Shown here one piece after another: positions 41,601 through 50,323 of a stretch of 64,000 bases of DNA. Every line of letters begins with the position of its first letter. Within the stretch, counting starts at the first letter, position 1. The stretch covers positions 1-64,000 of the forward strand of contig JBBQWX010000003.1 of assembly GCA_038210185.1 (NCBI GenBank), written 5' to 3'. Below the pieces are notes generated by a model that made no database searches, was not told the origin of the DNA, and saw only the letters and a program-made list of their open reading frames with translations. The stretch is from Fodinibacter sp038210185. Its GTDB lineage: Bacteria; Actinomycetota; Actinomycetes; Actinomycetales; Dermatophilaceae. A program made the translations under genes and the position numbers.

Positions 41601-41930
41601 TCACATCGTGGCTGCGGTGAGGAGGACGACGGCGTCGGTCAGGGCGAGCAGGCCGTGTCGTTCCTGCGGGATGACGACGTGCTCCCCCACGTCGAGGTCG
41701 ACAGCGCCGCCACCCCACGACAGTCGCACCCGACCGACCAGCACCTGGAGGGTCGCCTCGCCCGGGTTCTCGTGGTCCGACAACGAGGACTCGGCGAGCA
41801 GGGCGATGACGGTCTGCCGCAGGGTGTGGCCGCTGCCGCCGCACACGGTGAGCGCTGCTCGGTGTGCCGGCTGCGCCCGGGCCTCGTCGAGCAGGGTGGC
41901 GCTGACCTCGGGGAGTGCCGACGTGTCCAT
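41601..41930 (-). CDS. Small cupin protein
   Basis: 109 aa from ATG 41930 with GGAGG 8 bases upstream. The single cupin barrel is seen in HTLRQTVIALLAESSLSDHE, then LVGRVRLSWGGGAVDLDVGE, ending in HVVIPQERHGLLAL (G..H.IP...H pattern). One usual metal-binding His is replaced (DHENPG rather than H.H), so metal binding is uncertain. Function unknown. Confidence 0.8.
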   Translation of the reverse strand: MDTSALPEVSATLLDEARAQPAHRAALTVCGGSGHTLRQTVIALLAESSLSDHENPGEATLQVLVGRVRLSWGGGAVDLDVGEHVVIPQERHGLLALTDAVVLLTAATM

Positions 41931-42011
41931 CTGCCCATCCTCCCCCACCGAACCCGGCCTGTGGACGACACGGACGGTGCTGTCGGCCACCCGGCATACG
42001 GTGGGGCCATC

Positions 42012-44171
42012 ATGACGAACCCGACGGATGCCGTGACCGCACCTCCCGCGCCCTCCTCCCCCACGCCCCCCGCCCCGGCACTCGCCACCGAGGCTCGCGC
42101 GGCCCTGCGGCGGCTGGTCGGGCGCGACGACGCCGACTTCCGCGACGGGCAGCTCGAGGCGATCTCGGCCCTGGTCGCCGACCGCTCGCGGGTGCTCGTC
42201 GTCCAGCGCACCGGCTGGGGCAAGTCAGCGGTCTACTTCGTCGCCACGGCCCTGCGGCGGGCCGAGGGGGCCGGCCCGACGGTCATCATCAGCCCGCTGC
42301 TGGCGCTGATGCGCGACCAGATCGCGGCCGCCGAGCGGGCCGGCATCCGAGCCGTGACGATGAACTCGGCCAACGCCCAGGACTGGGACGTCGTGCGCGA
42401 GGCGCTGGCCACGGATGCCGTCGACGTGCTGCTCGTCAGCCCCGAGCGGCTGAACAACCCGCGCTTTCGCGACGAGCAGCTTCCGGACCTGGCCCGGCGG
42501 TGCGGCCTGCTCGTCGTCGACGAGGCGCACTGCGTGAGCGACTGGGGGCACGACTTCCGGCCCGACTACCGCCGCATCCGCGACCTGCTCTCCGGCCTGC
42601 CGACCGACACCCCGGTGCTCGCGACCACCGCCACGGCCAACGCCCGGGTGGTCACCGACGTCGTCGAGCAGCTCGAGGTGGGTGGCCGGTCGGTGCTCAC
42701 CGTGCGCGGTGGGCTCGCCCGCGAGTCACTGCGGCTCGGCGTGCTGCGCTCCATGTCGCCCGAACAGCGCCTCGGCTGGCTGGTGGCACACCTCGACGAG
42801 CTGCCCGGCAGCGGCATCGTCTACACGCTCACCGTGTCCGCGGCCGAGGACGTCGCCGCCGCCCTGTCGGCGGCCGGGTCGAGCGTCGCGTCGTACACCG
42901 GGCGCACCGACCCGGCCGACCGGGAGCGGCTCGAGGGTGCCCTGCGCCGCAACGAGGTCAAGGCACTGGTGGCCACCTCCGCGCTGGGCATGGGGTTCGA
43001 CAAGCCCGACCTCGGGTTCGTCGTGCACCTCGGGGCGCCGAGCTCGCCGGTCGCCTACTACCAGCAGGTGGGTCGTGCCGGTCGCGCCACCGAGCGCGCC
43101 GACGTGCTGCTGCTGCCCGGGCCCGAGGACAAGGACATCTGGTCCTACTTCGCGTCGGTGTCGATGCCGCGCCAGGAGCAGGCCGAGTCCGTGCTGCGCA
43201 CCCTCGCCGAGGCCGGGCGGCCGTTGTCGACGGCGACGCTCGAGACGGCCGTCGACGTGCGGCGCACCCGCCTCGAGCTGCTGCTCAAGGTGCTCGACGT
43301 CGACGGCGCCGTGCAGCGGGTGTCCGGCGGCTGGAGGTCGACCGGGGTCCCGTGGGCCTACGACGGCGAGCGTTACGAGCGGGTGGCGGCGGCCCGGCAG
43401 ACCGAGCAGCAGCTGATGCTCGACTACGAGCGGTCCGACGCGTGCCGCATGGCCTTCCTGCAGGAGTGCCTGGACGACGCGAGCGCCGTGCCGTGCGGGC
43501 GGTGCGACGGGTGCGCCGGCCCCTGGTACCCCACCGAGGTGCCCGACCGCGTCGTCGGCGCCGCCCGGGAACGCCTGGCCCGGGTCGGGGTCGACCTCGA
43601 CCCACGGGTGCAGTGGCCCACGGGCATGGATCGGCTCGGCGTGCCGGTCAAGGGCAGGATCGGGCCCGACGAGGCGCTGCTGCCCGGTCGCGCGCTGGCC
43701 CGGTTGTCCGACCTGGGCTGGGGGCAGCGGCTGCGCGAGGTGCTGCGCGCGGATGCCGCGGCGCACTCCGACCTGCTGCGCGCCTGCGTCCCGGTGCTCG
43801 CCGAGTGGGGTTGGGCCCAGCGGCCCGTCGGCGTCGTGGCGGTGCCGTCGCGCTCGCGCCCCGCACTGGTCGGGTCGCTCGCGGCCGGGCTGTCCGAGAT
43901 GGGGCGGCTCCCGCTGCTCGGGTCGCTCGACCTCGCCCATGGCGGCCCCACGGGCGAGCCGGGCGGCAACAGCGCGTTTCGGTTGGCCGGGGTGTGGGAG
44001 CGGCTCGTCGTCGGGCCCGAGCTGGCCGCGGCCCTGACCGCGGTCGACGGCCCGGTGCTGCTCGTCGACGACCTCGTCTCGTCGCGGTGGACCCTGACCG
44101 TGGCCGGGCGGGCGCTACGCCTGGCCGGGGCTGGTGGCGTCCTGCCCTTCGCGCTCGCCGTCGACGGCTGA
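42012..44171 (+). CDS. recQ: RecQ-family DNA helicase with a phosphoribosyltransferase-like C-terminus
   Basis: 719 aa. The helicase has VLVVQRTGWGKSAVYFVA (Walker A), VVDEAHCVSDWGHDFRPDY (DEAH and aromatic-rich loop), ATTATAN, YTGRTDP and the QQVGRAGRA box. A zinc-binding cluster follows: CRMAFLQECLD then CGRCDGC, as in RecQ. The RQC/HRDC part is not the standard one. Instead residues about 610-719 look like a PRTase fold, including VLLVDDLVSSRWTLTVAGRA, which resembles the PRPP-binding loop of ComF and similar proteins. This architecture is known in actinobacterial RecQ-like proteins. The start is supported only by fit to the family; a TACGGT box lies 9 bases upstream. Confidence 0.9.
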   Translation: MTNPTDAVTAPPAPSSPTPPAPALATEARAALRRLVGRDDADFRDGQLEAISALVADRSRVLVVQRTGWGKSAVYFVATALRRAEGAGPTVIISPLLALMRDQIAAAERAGIRAVTMNSANAQDWDVVREALATDAVDVLLVSPERLNNPRFRDEQLPDLARRCGLLVVDEAHCVSDWGHDFRPDYRRIRDLLSGLPTDTPVLATTATANARVVTDVVEQLEVGGRSVLTVRGGLARESLRLGVLRSMSPEQRLGWLVAHLDELPGSGIVYTLTVSAAEDVAAALSAAGSSVASYTGRTDPADRERLEGALRRNEVKALVATSALGMGFDKPDLGFVVHLGAPSSPVAYYQQVGRAGRATERADVLLLPGPEDKDIWSYFASVSMPRQEQAESVLRTLAEAGRPLSTATLETAVDVRRTRLELLLKVLDVDGAVQRVSGGWRSTGVPWAYDGERYERVAAARQTEQQLMLDYERSDACRMAFLQECLDDASAVPCGRCDGCAGPWYPTEVPDRVVGAARERLARVGVDLDPRVQWPTGMDRLGVPVKGRIGPDEALLPGRALARLSDLGWGQRLREVLRADAAAHSDLLRACVPVLAEWGWAQRPVGVVAVPSRSRPALVGSLAAGLSEMGRLPLLGSLDLAHGGPTGEPGGNSAFRLAGVWERLVVGPELAAALTAVDGPVLLVDDLVSSRWTLTVAGRALRLAGAGGVLPFALAVDG

Positions 44172-44258
44172 GCCCACTGGGGGCGCGGCCGGTGATCCGT
44201 CGGCCACACCCGGGCGTCGCTCCCGTCGGGGCGCACGACACTGGTGGTGGAGGCAGCG

Positions 44259-45203
44259 ATGGCCGGCCGAGCTCTCATCCGGTTCGTGGCAGCAGCCCTC
44301 GTCGCAGGACTGGCCGCGTGTGGGTCGCCCTCGGCTCCGGATCGGACGAGCGCGCCGGTGGCCTCCCCGGCGGCGACGACGGCCGGCCCGAAGGGCGCCA
44401 CACCATCGCCCACGGCGGTCACGACGCCCACCCGAACCCCGACGCCCACGCCCACACGCACGTCCGGGCCCGCGCCGCGCCCCACGCCTCGTGTCTCGCC
44501 GACGCCGCGCGTCTCACCCACCCCGAGCACGAGCACAGTGGTGCACCCCACCCCCAACGCCTGCGCCGTCACCGCGACGTACCTCGGCAAGGACCTCGAG
44601 GTCTTCCCCGGGACGTCGAAGATCGCTGCGTTGACGTTCGACGGGGGTTCGAGCAGCACCGGCGTCATGTCGATCCTGTCGACCTTGGCGGCCAAGCACG
44701 CGGCAGCGACCTTCTTCCTCACCGGCGCCTTCACCCGCACCAGTCCCGAGGCGACGGCGGCGATCGCCACCGCCCACCCCGTCGGCAACCACACGAGGAC
44801 CCACCCCGACCTCACGACCTTGTCGTCGTCGGCCGTCGTGGACCAGGTTCGCTCGGGTGCAGCGGCGATCCGGGCCGGGACAGGGCGTCCGCCCGGGCCG
44901 TGGTTCCGCTTTCCGTACGGCGCGCGGGACGCCCGCACGATCGCCCTGGTCAACGACGAGTGCTACGTGGCGGTGCGCTGGACCGTCGACAGCCTCGGGT
45001 GGAAGGGCACGAGCGGCGGCATGACGGCGGTCAGAGTCCGCGACCGGGTGCTGGCCGCTGCGCGCCCGGGGATGATCGTGCTCATGCACGTCGGCGCCAA
45101 CCCCGACGACGGCACCACGCTCGATGCTGCGGCACTTCCCGCGATTCTCGACGGCCTGCGGGCCAGGGGCTACGTGTTCGTCACCCTGCAGCAGGCCCTG
45201 TGA
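44259..45203 (+). CDS. Lipoprotein polysaccharide deacetylase (NodB domain)
   Basis: 314 aa from ATG 44259 (GGAGG 5 bases upstream). A signal peptide with lipobox (VAGLAAC, Cys about 21) is followed by a Thr/Pro linker (about 30-100) with short tandem PTPR-type repeats. The NodB domain contains AALTFDGGSSSTGVMS, the zinc-binding NHTRTHPDL, the WFRFPYGARD motif and VLMHVGAN. The TFDDG of classical enzymes is TFDGG here, as in the TFDAG subgroup. It is probably membrane-attached and modifies cell-wall glycans. Its 3' end overlaps yczE from the other strand by 23 bases. Confidence 0.9.
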   Translation: MAGRALIRFVAAALVAGLAACGSPSAPDRTSAPVASPAATTAGPKGATPSPTAVTTPTRTPTPTPTRTSGPAPRPTPRVSPTPRVSPTPSTSTVVHPTPNACAVTATYLGKDLEVFPGTSKIAALTFDGGSSSTGVMSILSTLAAKHAAATFFLTGAFTRTSPEATAAIATAHPVGNHTRTHPDLTTLSSSAVVDQVRSGAAAIRAGTGRPPGPWFRFPYGARDARTIALVNDECYVAVRWTVDSLGWKGTSGGMTAVRVRDRVLAAARPGMIVLMHVGANPDDGTTLDAAALPAILDGLRARGYVFVTLQQAL

Positions 45204-45906
45204 CGGTGGGAACCGGCTGCGCCTCGCGGGCCGCCGGGTGCTCGACCCGCACGGTGAGCATCGGCAGGAAGAGCTGCACGACCGGGCCGATCAGCAGCGC
45301 GTAGAGCACCGTTCCCACGCCGACGATGCCGCCCAGGGCGAACCCGAGCACGACCACGGTGACCTCGAGCGAGGTGCGCACCAGCCGGATCGAGCGACCA
45401 GTGCGCCGGGCCAGACCGGTCATCAGCCCGTCGCGCGGGCCCGGGCCGAGCTGGCTGCCGATGTACATCGCGCCGGCCACCCCGTTGCCCACGATGGCCA
45501 GCAGCATCGCGCCGATTCGCCAACCGAGCCCCTCGATGGCCGGCACCACCGCGAGGGTGGCGTCGATGGCGACGCCGATGACCACGGCGTTGAGCACCGT
45601 GCCCACCCCCGGCCACTGCCGCAGCGGGATCCAGAGCAGCAGCACGATGAACGACACGACGATGCTCATCGCACCGTAGGACATGGGCACGTGCTGGATG
45701 AGGCCGTAGTGCAGCACACCCCACGGCTCCAGACCGAGGTCGGCCCTCAACAGCAGCGCCATCGAGGCGCCGAAGAGCACGAGCCCGACTAGAAGCTGGG
45801 ACACCCGGTGCACCAGCCGGCCCGCGCGCAGCTGCTCGACCGGGTTCATCGCCACCAGCTCGACGCGGCGGCTCGCGCCTCGTCGCAGGGCCTGAATCGG
45901 GGTCAT
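45181..45906 (-). CDS. YczE/YyaS/YitT-family membrane protein
   Basis: 241 aa from ATG 45906 (ATG 45915 possible). Five spans: VSQLLVGLVLFGASMALLLR, MSIVVSFIVLLLWIPLRQWP, VGTVLNAVVIGVAIDATLAV, IGAMLLAIVGNGVAGAMYIG and TVVVLGFALGGIVGVGTVLY. The GLEPWGVLHYGL loop and the GPGPRDGLM motif are the YczE hallmarks. Function is unknown. It is divergent from a MocR-type regulator, a pairing known for YczR-YczE. Confidence 0.88.
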   Translation of the reverse strand: MTPIQALRRGASRRVELVAMNPVEQLRAGRLVHRVSQLLVGLVLFGASMALLLRADLGLEPWGVLHYGLIQHVPMSYGAMSIVVSFIVLLLWIPLRQWPGVGTVLNAVVIGVAIDATLAVVPAIEGLGWRIGAMLLAIVGNGVAGAMYIGSQLGPGPRDGLMTGLARRTGRSIRLVRTSLEVTVVVLGFALGGIVGVGTVLYALLIGPVVQLFLPMLTVRVEHPAAREAQPVPTVTGPAAG

Positions 45907-45924
45907 GCGCTCCATCCTCGCGCA

Positions 45925-45966
45925 AAGTGGCCTTTCCTTCGATGGCCAATCCTGACAGAGTGGCCA
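45925..45966. promoter_or_regulatory. Three TGGCC direct repeats, probable MocR operator
   Basis: AAGTGGCC (45925-45932), GATGGCCA (45941-45948) and AGTGGCCA (45959-45966) are in the same orientation, 15 and 18 bases apart, in the 61-base space between yczE and its regulator. MocR-type regulators bind direct repeats of this kind. Confidence 0.6.
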
Positions 45967-45967
45967 C

Positions 45968-47440
45968 ATGAGCACGCCCACGGTGTCCGCGGCCCGCACC
46001 GCCCGCCTTGTCGGCGCGCTGGTGCCCGGCCGCCCGGCCTACCGCGCCCTCGCCGACGCGCTACGGCTGGCGGTCGCCGATGGCCGGATCGCTGCCGGCA
46101 CCCGGCTGCCGAGCGAGCGCGAGCTCACCGCCGCCCTCGACGTCAGCCGCACCACCGTCACCAGGGCGTATGCCGTGCTCCGCGACAGCGGCTACCTCAC
46201 CTCCAGACGGGGGTCCGGCTCGGTGGCGACCCTGCCGTCGAGCAGCCGGCAGCGCCTTGCCGGCTCGCTCTTCCCGGCCGACGTCGGCGAGGGCGTCATC
46301 GACCTGACCTGCGCCGCCACCCGGGCTCCCGCCGGGGTGCTCGAGGCCTACGAGCGGGCGGTCGGACAGCTGCCCCGGTACCTCGCCGGCGCCGGGTACC
46401 TCACCTACGGCGTCCCGGAGCTGCGCGAGGTGATCGCCGAGCGCTACACGGCTCGTGGCCTGCCGACCTCCGCCGACGAGGTGCTGGTGACCTCGGGCGC
46501 CGTCGCCGGCATCGGCATCGTCCTGCACGCACTCGTCACGCACGGCGACCGGGTCGTCGTCGAGACCCCCGGCTACCCGAACACCATCGACGCCGCCCGG
46601 CGGGGCGGCGCCCGGCTCGTGCCGCTCGCGATGGACCCCGACGGGTGGGACGTCGCCGAGTGCGTCCGCACGGTGCGAGCCGCCGCTGCCACGGCAGCCC
46701 TGCTGATCCCCGACTTCCACAACCCGACCGGTGCGCTCATGACCGACGACGACCGGGCGGTCCTCGCCGCCGCCCTCCGACGGGCCCACACGGTACCGGT
46801 CATCGACGAGACCATTGCCGAGGTCGACCTCGACGGAGGTTCGATGCCGTTGCCGTTCGCCGCGTACGACCCCCGGGCGGTCACGGTCGGCAGTGCGTCC
46901 AAGTCGCACTGGGGCGGCCTGCGCACCGGCTGGGTGCGGGCCGCGCGCCCCTCGCTGGCTCCCTTGGTCGAGTCGCGGGTCACCAGCGACCTGGGGGCCC
47001 CGGTGCTCGAGCAGCTGGTGCTGCTCGAGCTGATGCGCGTGGCACCCGGCCTGACCCCGGCCCGCCGCGAGGACCTGTGCAGGTCACGAGACGCCCTGGT
47101 CAGCGCCCTGGGCGCCCGGCTGCCCGAGGTGCGGTTCCGGGTGCCCCGCGGTGGGCTCGTCCTGTGGTGCGAGCTGCCCGACGGCGTCGAGGCGACCGGG
47201 GTCACGGTGGCCGCCGAGGACGAGGGTCTCCTTCTCGCCGCCGGACCGCGCTTCGCACTGGTCGGCGGCCTGGAGCGCTGGGTGCGCCTGCCCTACGTGC
47301 TGGCGCCCGACGCAATGACCGAGGCCGTGCAGCGGTTGGCGCGCGCCGTCGACGCCGTCCGCGCCGCCGGCACGTCTCCTTCCCGTCGGGGCCGTCGCAA
47401 GGCCACCGGGCAGCCCGGCCGACGACCCCTCGTCGCCTGA
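45968..47440 (+). CDS. MocR/PdxR-like regulator (GntR DNA-binding domain + aminotransferase fold), YczR-like
   Basis: 490 aa. The winged helix-turn-helix is at about 20-85 (RLPSERELTAALDVSRTTVT, then RAYAVLRDSGYLTSRRGSGS). The fold-type I PLP domain follows: YGVPELREVIAERYTARGLP, PGYPNTIDAARRGG, LIPDFHNPTGALM and the PLP-Lys region VGSASKSHWGGLRTGWVRA. Such regulators sense pyridoxal phosphate and an amino compound. It controls the divergent yczE most likely. The C-terminus is Arg-rich. Confidence 0.9.
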   Translation: MSTPTVSAARTARLVGALVPGRPAYRALADALRLAVADGRIAAGTRLPSERELTAALDVSRTTVTRAYAVLRDSGYLTSRRGSGSVATLPSSSRQRLAGSLFPADVGEGVIDLTCAATRAPAGVLEAYERAVGQLPRYLAGAGYLTYGVPELREVIAERYTARGLPTSADEVLVTSGAVAGIGIVLHALVTHGDRVVVETPGYPNTIDAARRGGARLVPLAMDPDGWDVAECVRTVRAAAATAALLIPDFHNPTGALMTDDDRAVLAAALRRAHTVPVIDETIAEVDLDGGSMPLPFAAYDPRAVTVGSASKSHWGGLRTGWVRAARPSLAPLVESRVTSDLGAPVLEQLVLLELMRVAPGLTPARREDLCRSRDALVSALGARLPEVRFRVPRGGLVLWCELPDGVEATGVTVAAEDEGLLLAAGPRFALVGGLERWVRLPYVLAPDAMTEAVQRLARAVDAVRAAGTSPSRRGRRKATGQPGRRPLVA

Positions 47441-47441
47441 C

Positions 47442-47447
47442 TATCGT
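47442..47447 (+). promoter_or_regulatory. Putative -10 box for a leaderless tesB transcript
   Basis: TATCGT ends 7 bases before the GTG at 47455, with no Shine-Dalgarno. Confidence 0.45.
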
Positions 47448-47454
47448 TGCCCCG

Positions 47455-48426
47455 GTGACCACCGACCAGCCGGCGCCCTTCCTCGACCTCCTCGCAACCC
47501 TCGACCTCGAGGAGCTGGGGTCCGCACAGATGAGCGTGCAGCCGATGTCGACGGCGGGCGCCCTCGCGGGCGAGGCCCCGGTGCCGTTGCCCGAGACCTT
47601 TGCCGAGGACATCACGCTCTTTCGCGGGCAGAGCCAGAAGCAGCCCCACGGGCGGGTGTTCGGTGGCCAGGTGCTCGCCCAGGGCGTGATCGCGTGCGGC
47701 CGCACGGTGCTCGAGATCGAGGGTGGCGGCGACCGGCGGCTGCACTCGATCCACGCCTACTTCATGCGCCCCGGCGACGACACCCAGCCGATCACGTTCA
47801 GCGTCGAGCGGATGCGCGACGGCCGGTCGTTCTCGACCCGGCGGGTGCACGCCATCCAGCGCGGCAAGCCGATCCTGTCGATGAGCGCGTCGTTCCAGAC
47901 CCCCGGCACCGGCCTGGACCACCAGGACCCGATGCCGGACGCACCAGACCCGATGACGGTGCCGTCCCTCGCCGACGTGTTCGCCGGCGTCGACCACCCC
48001 GGTGCGCGGCACATCGCGCAGGAGCGAGCCATCGAGCAGCGGCACGTCGAGGGCAACCTGTTCGTCACGCCCGCCGCCGATCAGGTCGCAGACCAGCGGG
48101 TGTGGATGCGCGCCATCGGCGAGCTGCCCGACGACCCGCTGGTCCACGAGGCCGTGATGGCCTACGCGTCCGACTACTCGTTGCTCGAGTCGATCCTGCG
48201 ACGCCACGGAAAGGGTTGGCGCGCACCGGGCCTGCGAGCGGCCAGCCTCGACCACGCCATGTGGTTCCACCGCCCGGCCCGGGCCGACGAGTGGCTGCTC
48301 TACGCCCAGCACTCCCCCTCGGCCCAGGGCGGTCGTGGGCTGGGCATCGGCTGGATGTTCGCCGCGGACGGCACCCTCGTCGCCACGGTGGCCCAGGAGG
48401 GGATGCTGCGCATCCCGGACGCCTGA
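47455..48426 (+). CDS. tesB: Acyl-CoA thioesterase II
   Basis: 323 aa from GTG 47455. Double hot-dog TesB features: FRGQSQKQPHGRVFGGQVLA, HAYFMRPGDDTQPITFSVER, TRRVHAIQRGKPILSMSAS and the second-lobe SLDHAMWFHRPARADEWLLY, then GGRGLGIGWMF. The catalytic Asp-Thr/Gln set lies in YASDYSLLES and neighbouring parts. It hydrolyses medium to long acyl-CoA. A linker longer than in E. coli lies at about 10-40. Confidence 0.93.
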   Translation: MTTDQPAPFLDLLATLDLEELGSAQMSVQPMSTAGALAGEAPVPLPETFAEDITLFRGQSQKQPHGRVFGGQVLAQGVIACGRTVLEIEGGGDRRLHSIHAYFMRPGDDTQPITFSVERMRDGRSFSTRRVHAIQRGKPILSMSASFQTPGTGLDHQDPMPDAPDPMTVPSLADVFAGVDHPGARHIAQERAIEQRHVEGNLFVTPAADQVADQRVWMRAIGELPDDPLVHEAVMAYASDYSLLESILRRHGKGWRAPGLRAASLDHAMWFHRPARADEWLLYAQHSPSAQGGRGLGIGWMFAADGTLVATVAQEGMLRIPDA

Positions 48427-48437
48427 CCGTGCCCGAC

Positions 48438-48454
48438 GCGGTCGGCCGGACCGC
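48438..48454. terminator. Small hairpin between convergent tesB and treZ
   Basis: GCGGTC pairs with GACCGC across GGCCG; it ends where the treZ stop begins. A weak bidirectional terminator. Confidence 0.4.
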
Positions 48455-50323
48455 TCAGGTGAGGTCGAGGACGGTCACCGAGCCGCCCGGCATCCGCACG
48501 GCACCACCACGCAGCTCGTTGGCCGCGAGGTCCCAGCCCACGAGCAGTCGGGCCGCGCTCGCAGGAGCCGGCACGTTCTGCGTCGTTCCCGAGAGGTTGA
48601 CCGCCACCGCGTAGGCCGGGCGGCCGGCCGGGGCGTGCGTCATGACAAGCCAGCGAGCGCCCTCGTCGAACGTCACGGCCACATCGGCGAACCTGGTCGG
48701 CCCGGAGCCGAGGAGGTCGCGGCGCAGCGCAGTGCACGCGGCGTACCAGTGCAGCATCCGCGTGTGCTCGCCCCTGTCGACCTCGGCCCAGTCGAGCACC
48801 GAGGCGTCGCGGGTGGCGGGGTCCTGCGGGTCGGGCACGGCGTCCTCGGACCAGCCGTGCGCCCCGAACTCCGCGCGCCGCCCCTGCCGGATCGCGTCGG
48901 CGAGCACCTCGTCGTCGAAGCTGGTGAAGAACTGCCACGGTGTCGACGCCGCCCACTCCTCGCCCATGAAGATCATCGGCGTGGTGGGGCCGAGCAGGTA
49001 GAGCGCGGCGCCGGCGGCCTGCACACCCGGCGCGATGGCGCGCGAGACCCGGTCTCCTGTCATCCGGTTGCCGACCTGGTCGTGGGTCTGCAGGTAGCCC
49101 AGCAGGCGGCGGGCGTCGAGGTGCTCGACGTCGACCGGGCTTCCCCAGGACCTTTCCCGGAAGGTCGACATCGTGCCGTCGTGCAGGAACCCGCGGGTGA
49201 GCACCTTGGCGAGAACGCCCAGCGGGCCGGCCTCGTCGGTCCCGCCGCCGCCGGCGAAGTCCGCGTAGTAGCCGCGCGACTCACCGGTCAGGGCGACGTG
49301 CAGCGCGTGGTGCACGTCGTCGTCCCACTGCGCCGTCATGCCCCGCCCGCCCTCTGCCGTCGGGGTGACCATCACCGTGTCGTTGAGATCGCTCTCGGCG
49401 ACGAGGTCGAGGGGGCGGCCGAGCTGCGAGGCGAGCGCGCCCACGGCGTCGGAGAGCTCGACCAGGTAGTGCGGCTGCGAGTCGTCCTTGAGCTCGTGGA
49501 CGGCATCCAACCGCAGCGCGTCGACGTGGAAGTCGCGAAACCAGCGCAGCGTGCTCTCGACCAGGAACTGCCGCACCGGTTCACAGCCGGCCTGGTCGAG
49601 GTTGACGGCCGGACCCCACGGCGTGTGGTGCGCCTGCGTGAAGTAGTGGCCGAAACGCGCGAGGTAGTTGCCGCTCGCGCCGAGGTGGTTGTGCACCACG
49701 TCGAGCGCGACGCCGAGCCCGCGGGCGTGGCAGGCGTCGACGAAACGCTGCAGCGCGGCCGGGCCGCCGTAGCCGTCGTGCACGGCCCAGAGGCCGACAC
49801 CGTCGTAGCCCCAGCCCCAGCGGCCCGGGAAGGCCGCGACCGGCATCAGCTCGACGACGTCGACGCCGAGGGCGACGAGGTGGTCCAGCCGGGTCAGGGC
49901 GGCATCGAGGGTGCCCTCCGGGGTGAACGTACCGAGGTGCAGCTCGTAGACCACCGAGCCGAGCACCCCTGCCCCGGAACGCGGTCCGCGCCAGTCGTCG
50001 TCGGTCCAGCGGAAGGCTGCCGCGTCGAACGTGCGGCTCGGCGCGTGCACGCCGTGCGGCTGCCAGGGGCTGCGCGGGTCGGGCAGGGCCGGCCCCTCGC
50101 CGTCGAGCAGGAACGCGTAGTCGAGCACGATCGGCCCGGATGCCGTGCCGTCACCCCTCGCCTCCGGGCCCGGCTCCCAGCGCCACCACCCGTCGCCCAC
50201 CGCGGCCATCGGCTCGCGCCGTGGCTGTGCCGGGGGTGGGCCGTCGGTCGATGTGGGGACGACGGTCCACTCGATGTCGACCCGCTCCGCCAGCGGCGCC
50301 CACACCGTGATCGGTGCCGTCAT
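48455..50323 (-). CDS. treZ: Malto-oligosyltrehalose trehalohydrolase
   Basis: 622 aa. An N-terminal CBM48-like domain (TAPITVWAPLAERVDIEWTV) precedes the GH13 barrel: VYELHLGTFTPEGTLDAALT, VDVVELMPVAAFPGRWGWGY, VALDVVHNHLG, DALRLDAVHELKDDSQ (nucleophile Asp) and LVAESDLND (acid/base Glu). LQTHDQVGNRM is the fourth region. Together with TreY it releases trehalose from the end of maltodextrins. The ATG overlaps the treY stop by ATGA. Confidence 0.95.
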   Translation of the reverse strand: MTAPITVWAPLAERVDIEWTVVPTSTDGPPPAQPRREPMAAVGDGWWRWEPGPEARGDGTASGPIVLDYAFLLDGEGPALPDPRSPWQPHGVHAPSRTFDAAAFRWTDDDWRGPRSGAGVLGSVVYELHLGTFTPEGTLDAALTRLDHLVALGVDVVELMPVAAFPGRWGWGYDGVGLWAVHDGYGGPAALQRFVDACHARGLGVALDVVHNHLGASGNYLARFGHYFTQAHHTPWGPAVNLDQAGCEPVRQFLVESTLRWFRDFHVDALRLDAVHELKDDSQPHYLVELSDAVGALASQLGRPLDLVAESDLNDTVMVTPTAEGGRGMTAQWDDDVHHALHVALTGESRGYYADFAGGGGTDEAGPLGVLAKVLTRGFLHDGTMSTFRERSWGSPVDVEHLDARRLLGYLQTHDQVGNRMTGDRVSRAIAPGVQAAGAALYLLGPTTPMIFMGEEWAASTPWQFFTSFDDEVLADAIRQGRRAEFGAHGWSEDAVPDPQDPATRDASVLDWAEVDRGEHTRMLHWYAACTALRRDLLGSGPTRFADVAVTFDEGARWLVMTHAPAGRPAYAVAVNLSGTTQNVPAPASAARLLVGWDLAANELRGGAVRMPGGSVTVLDLT

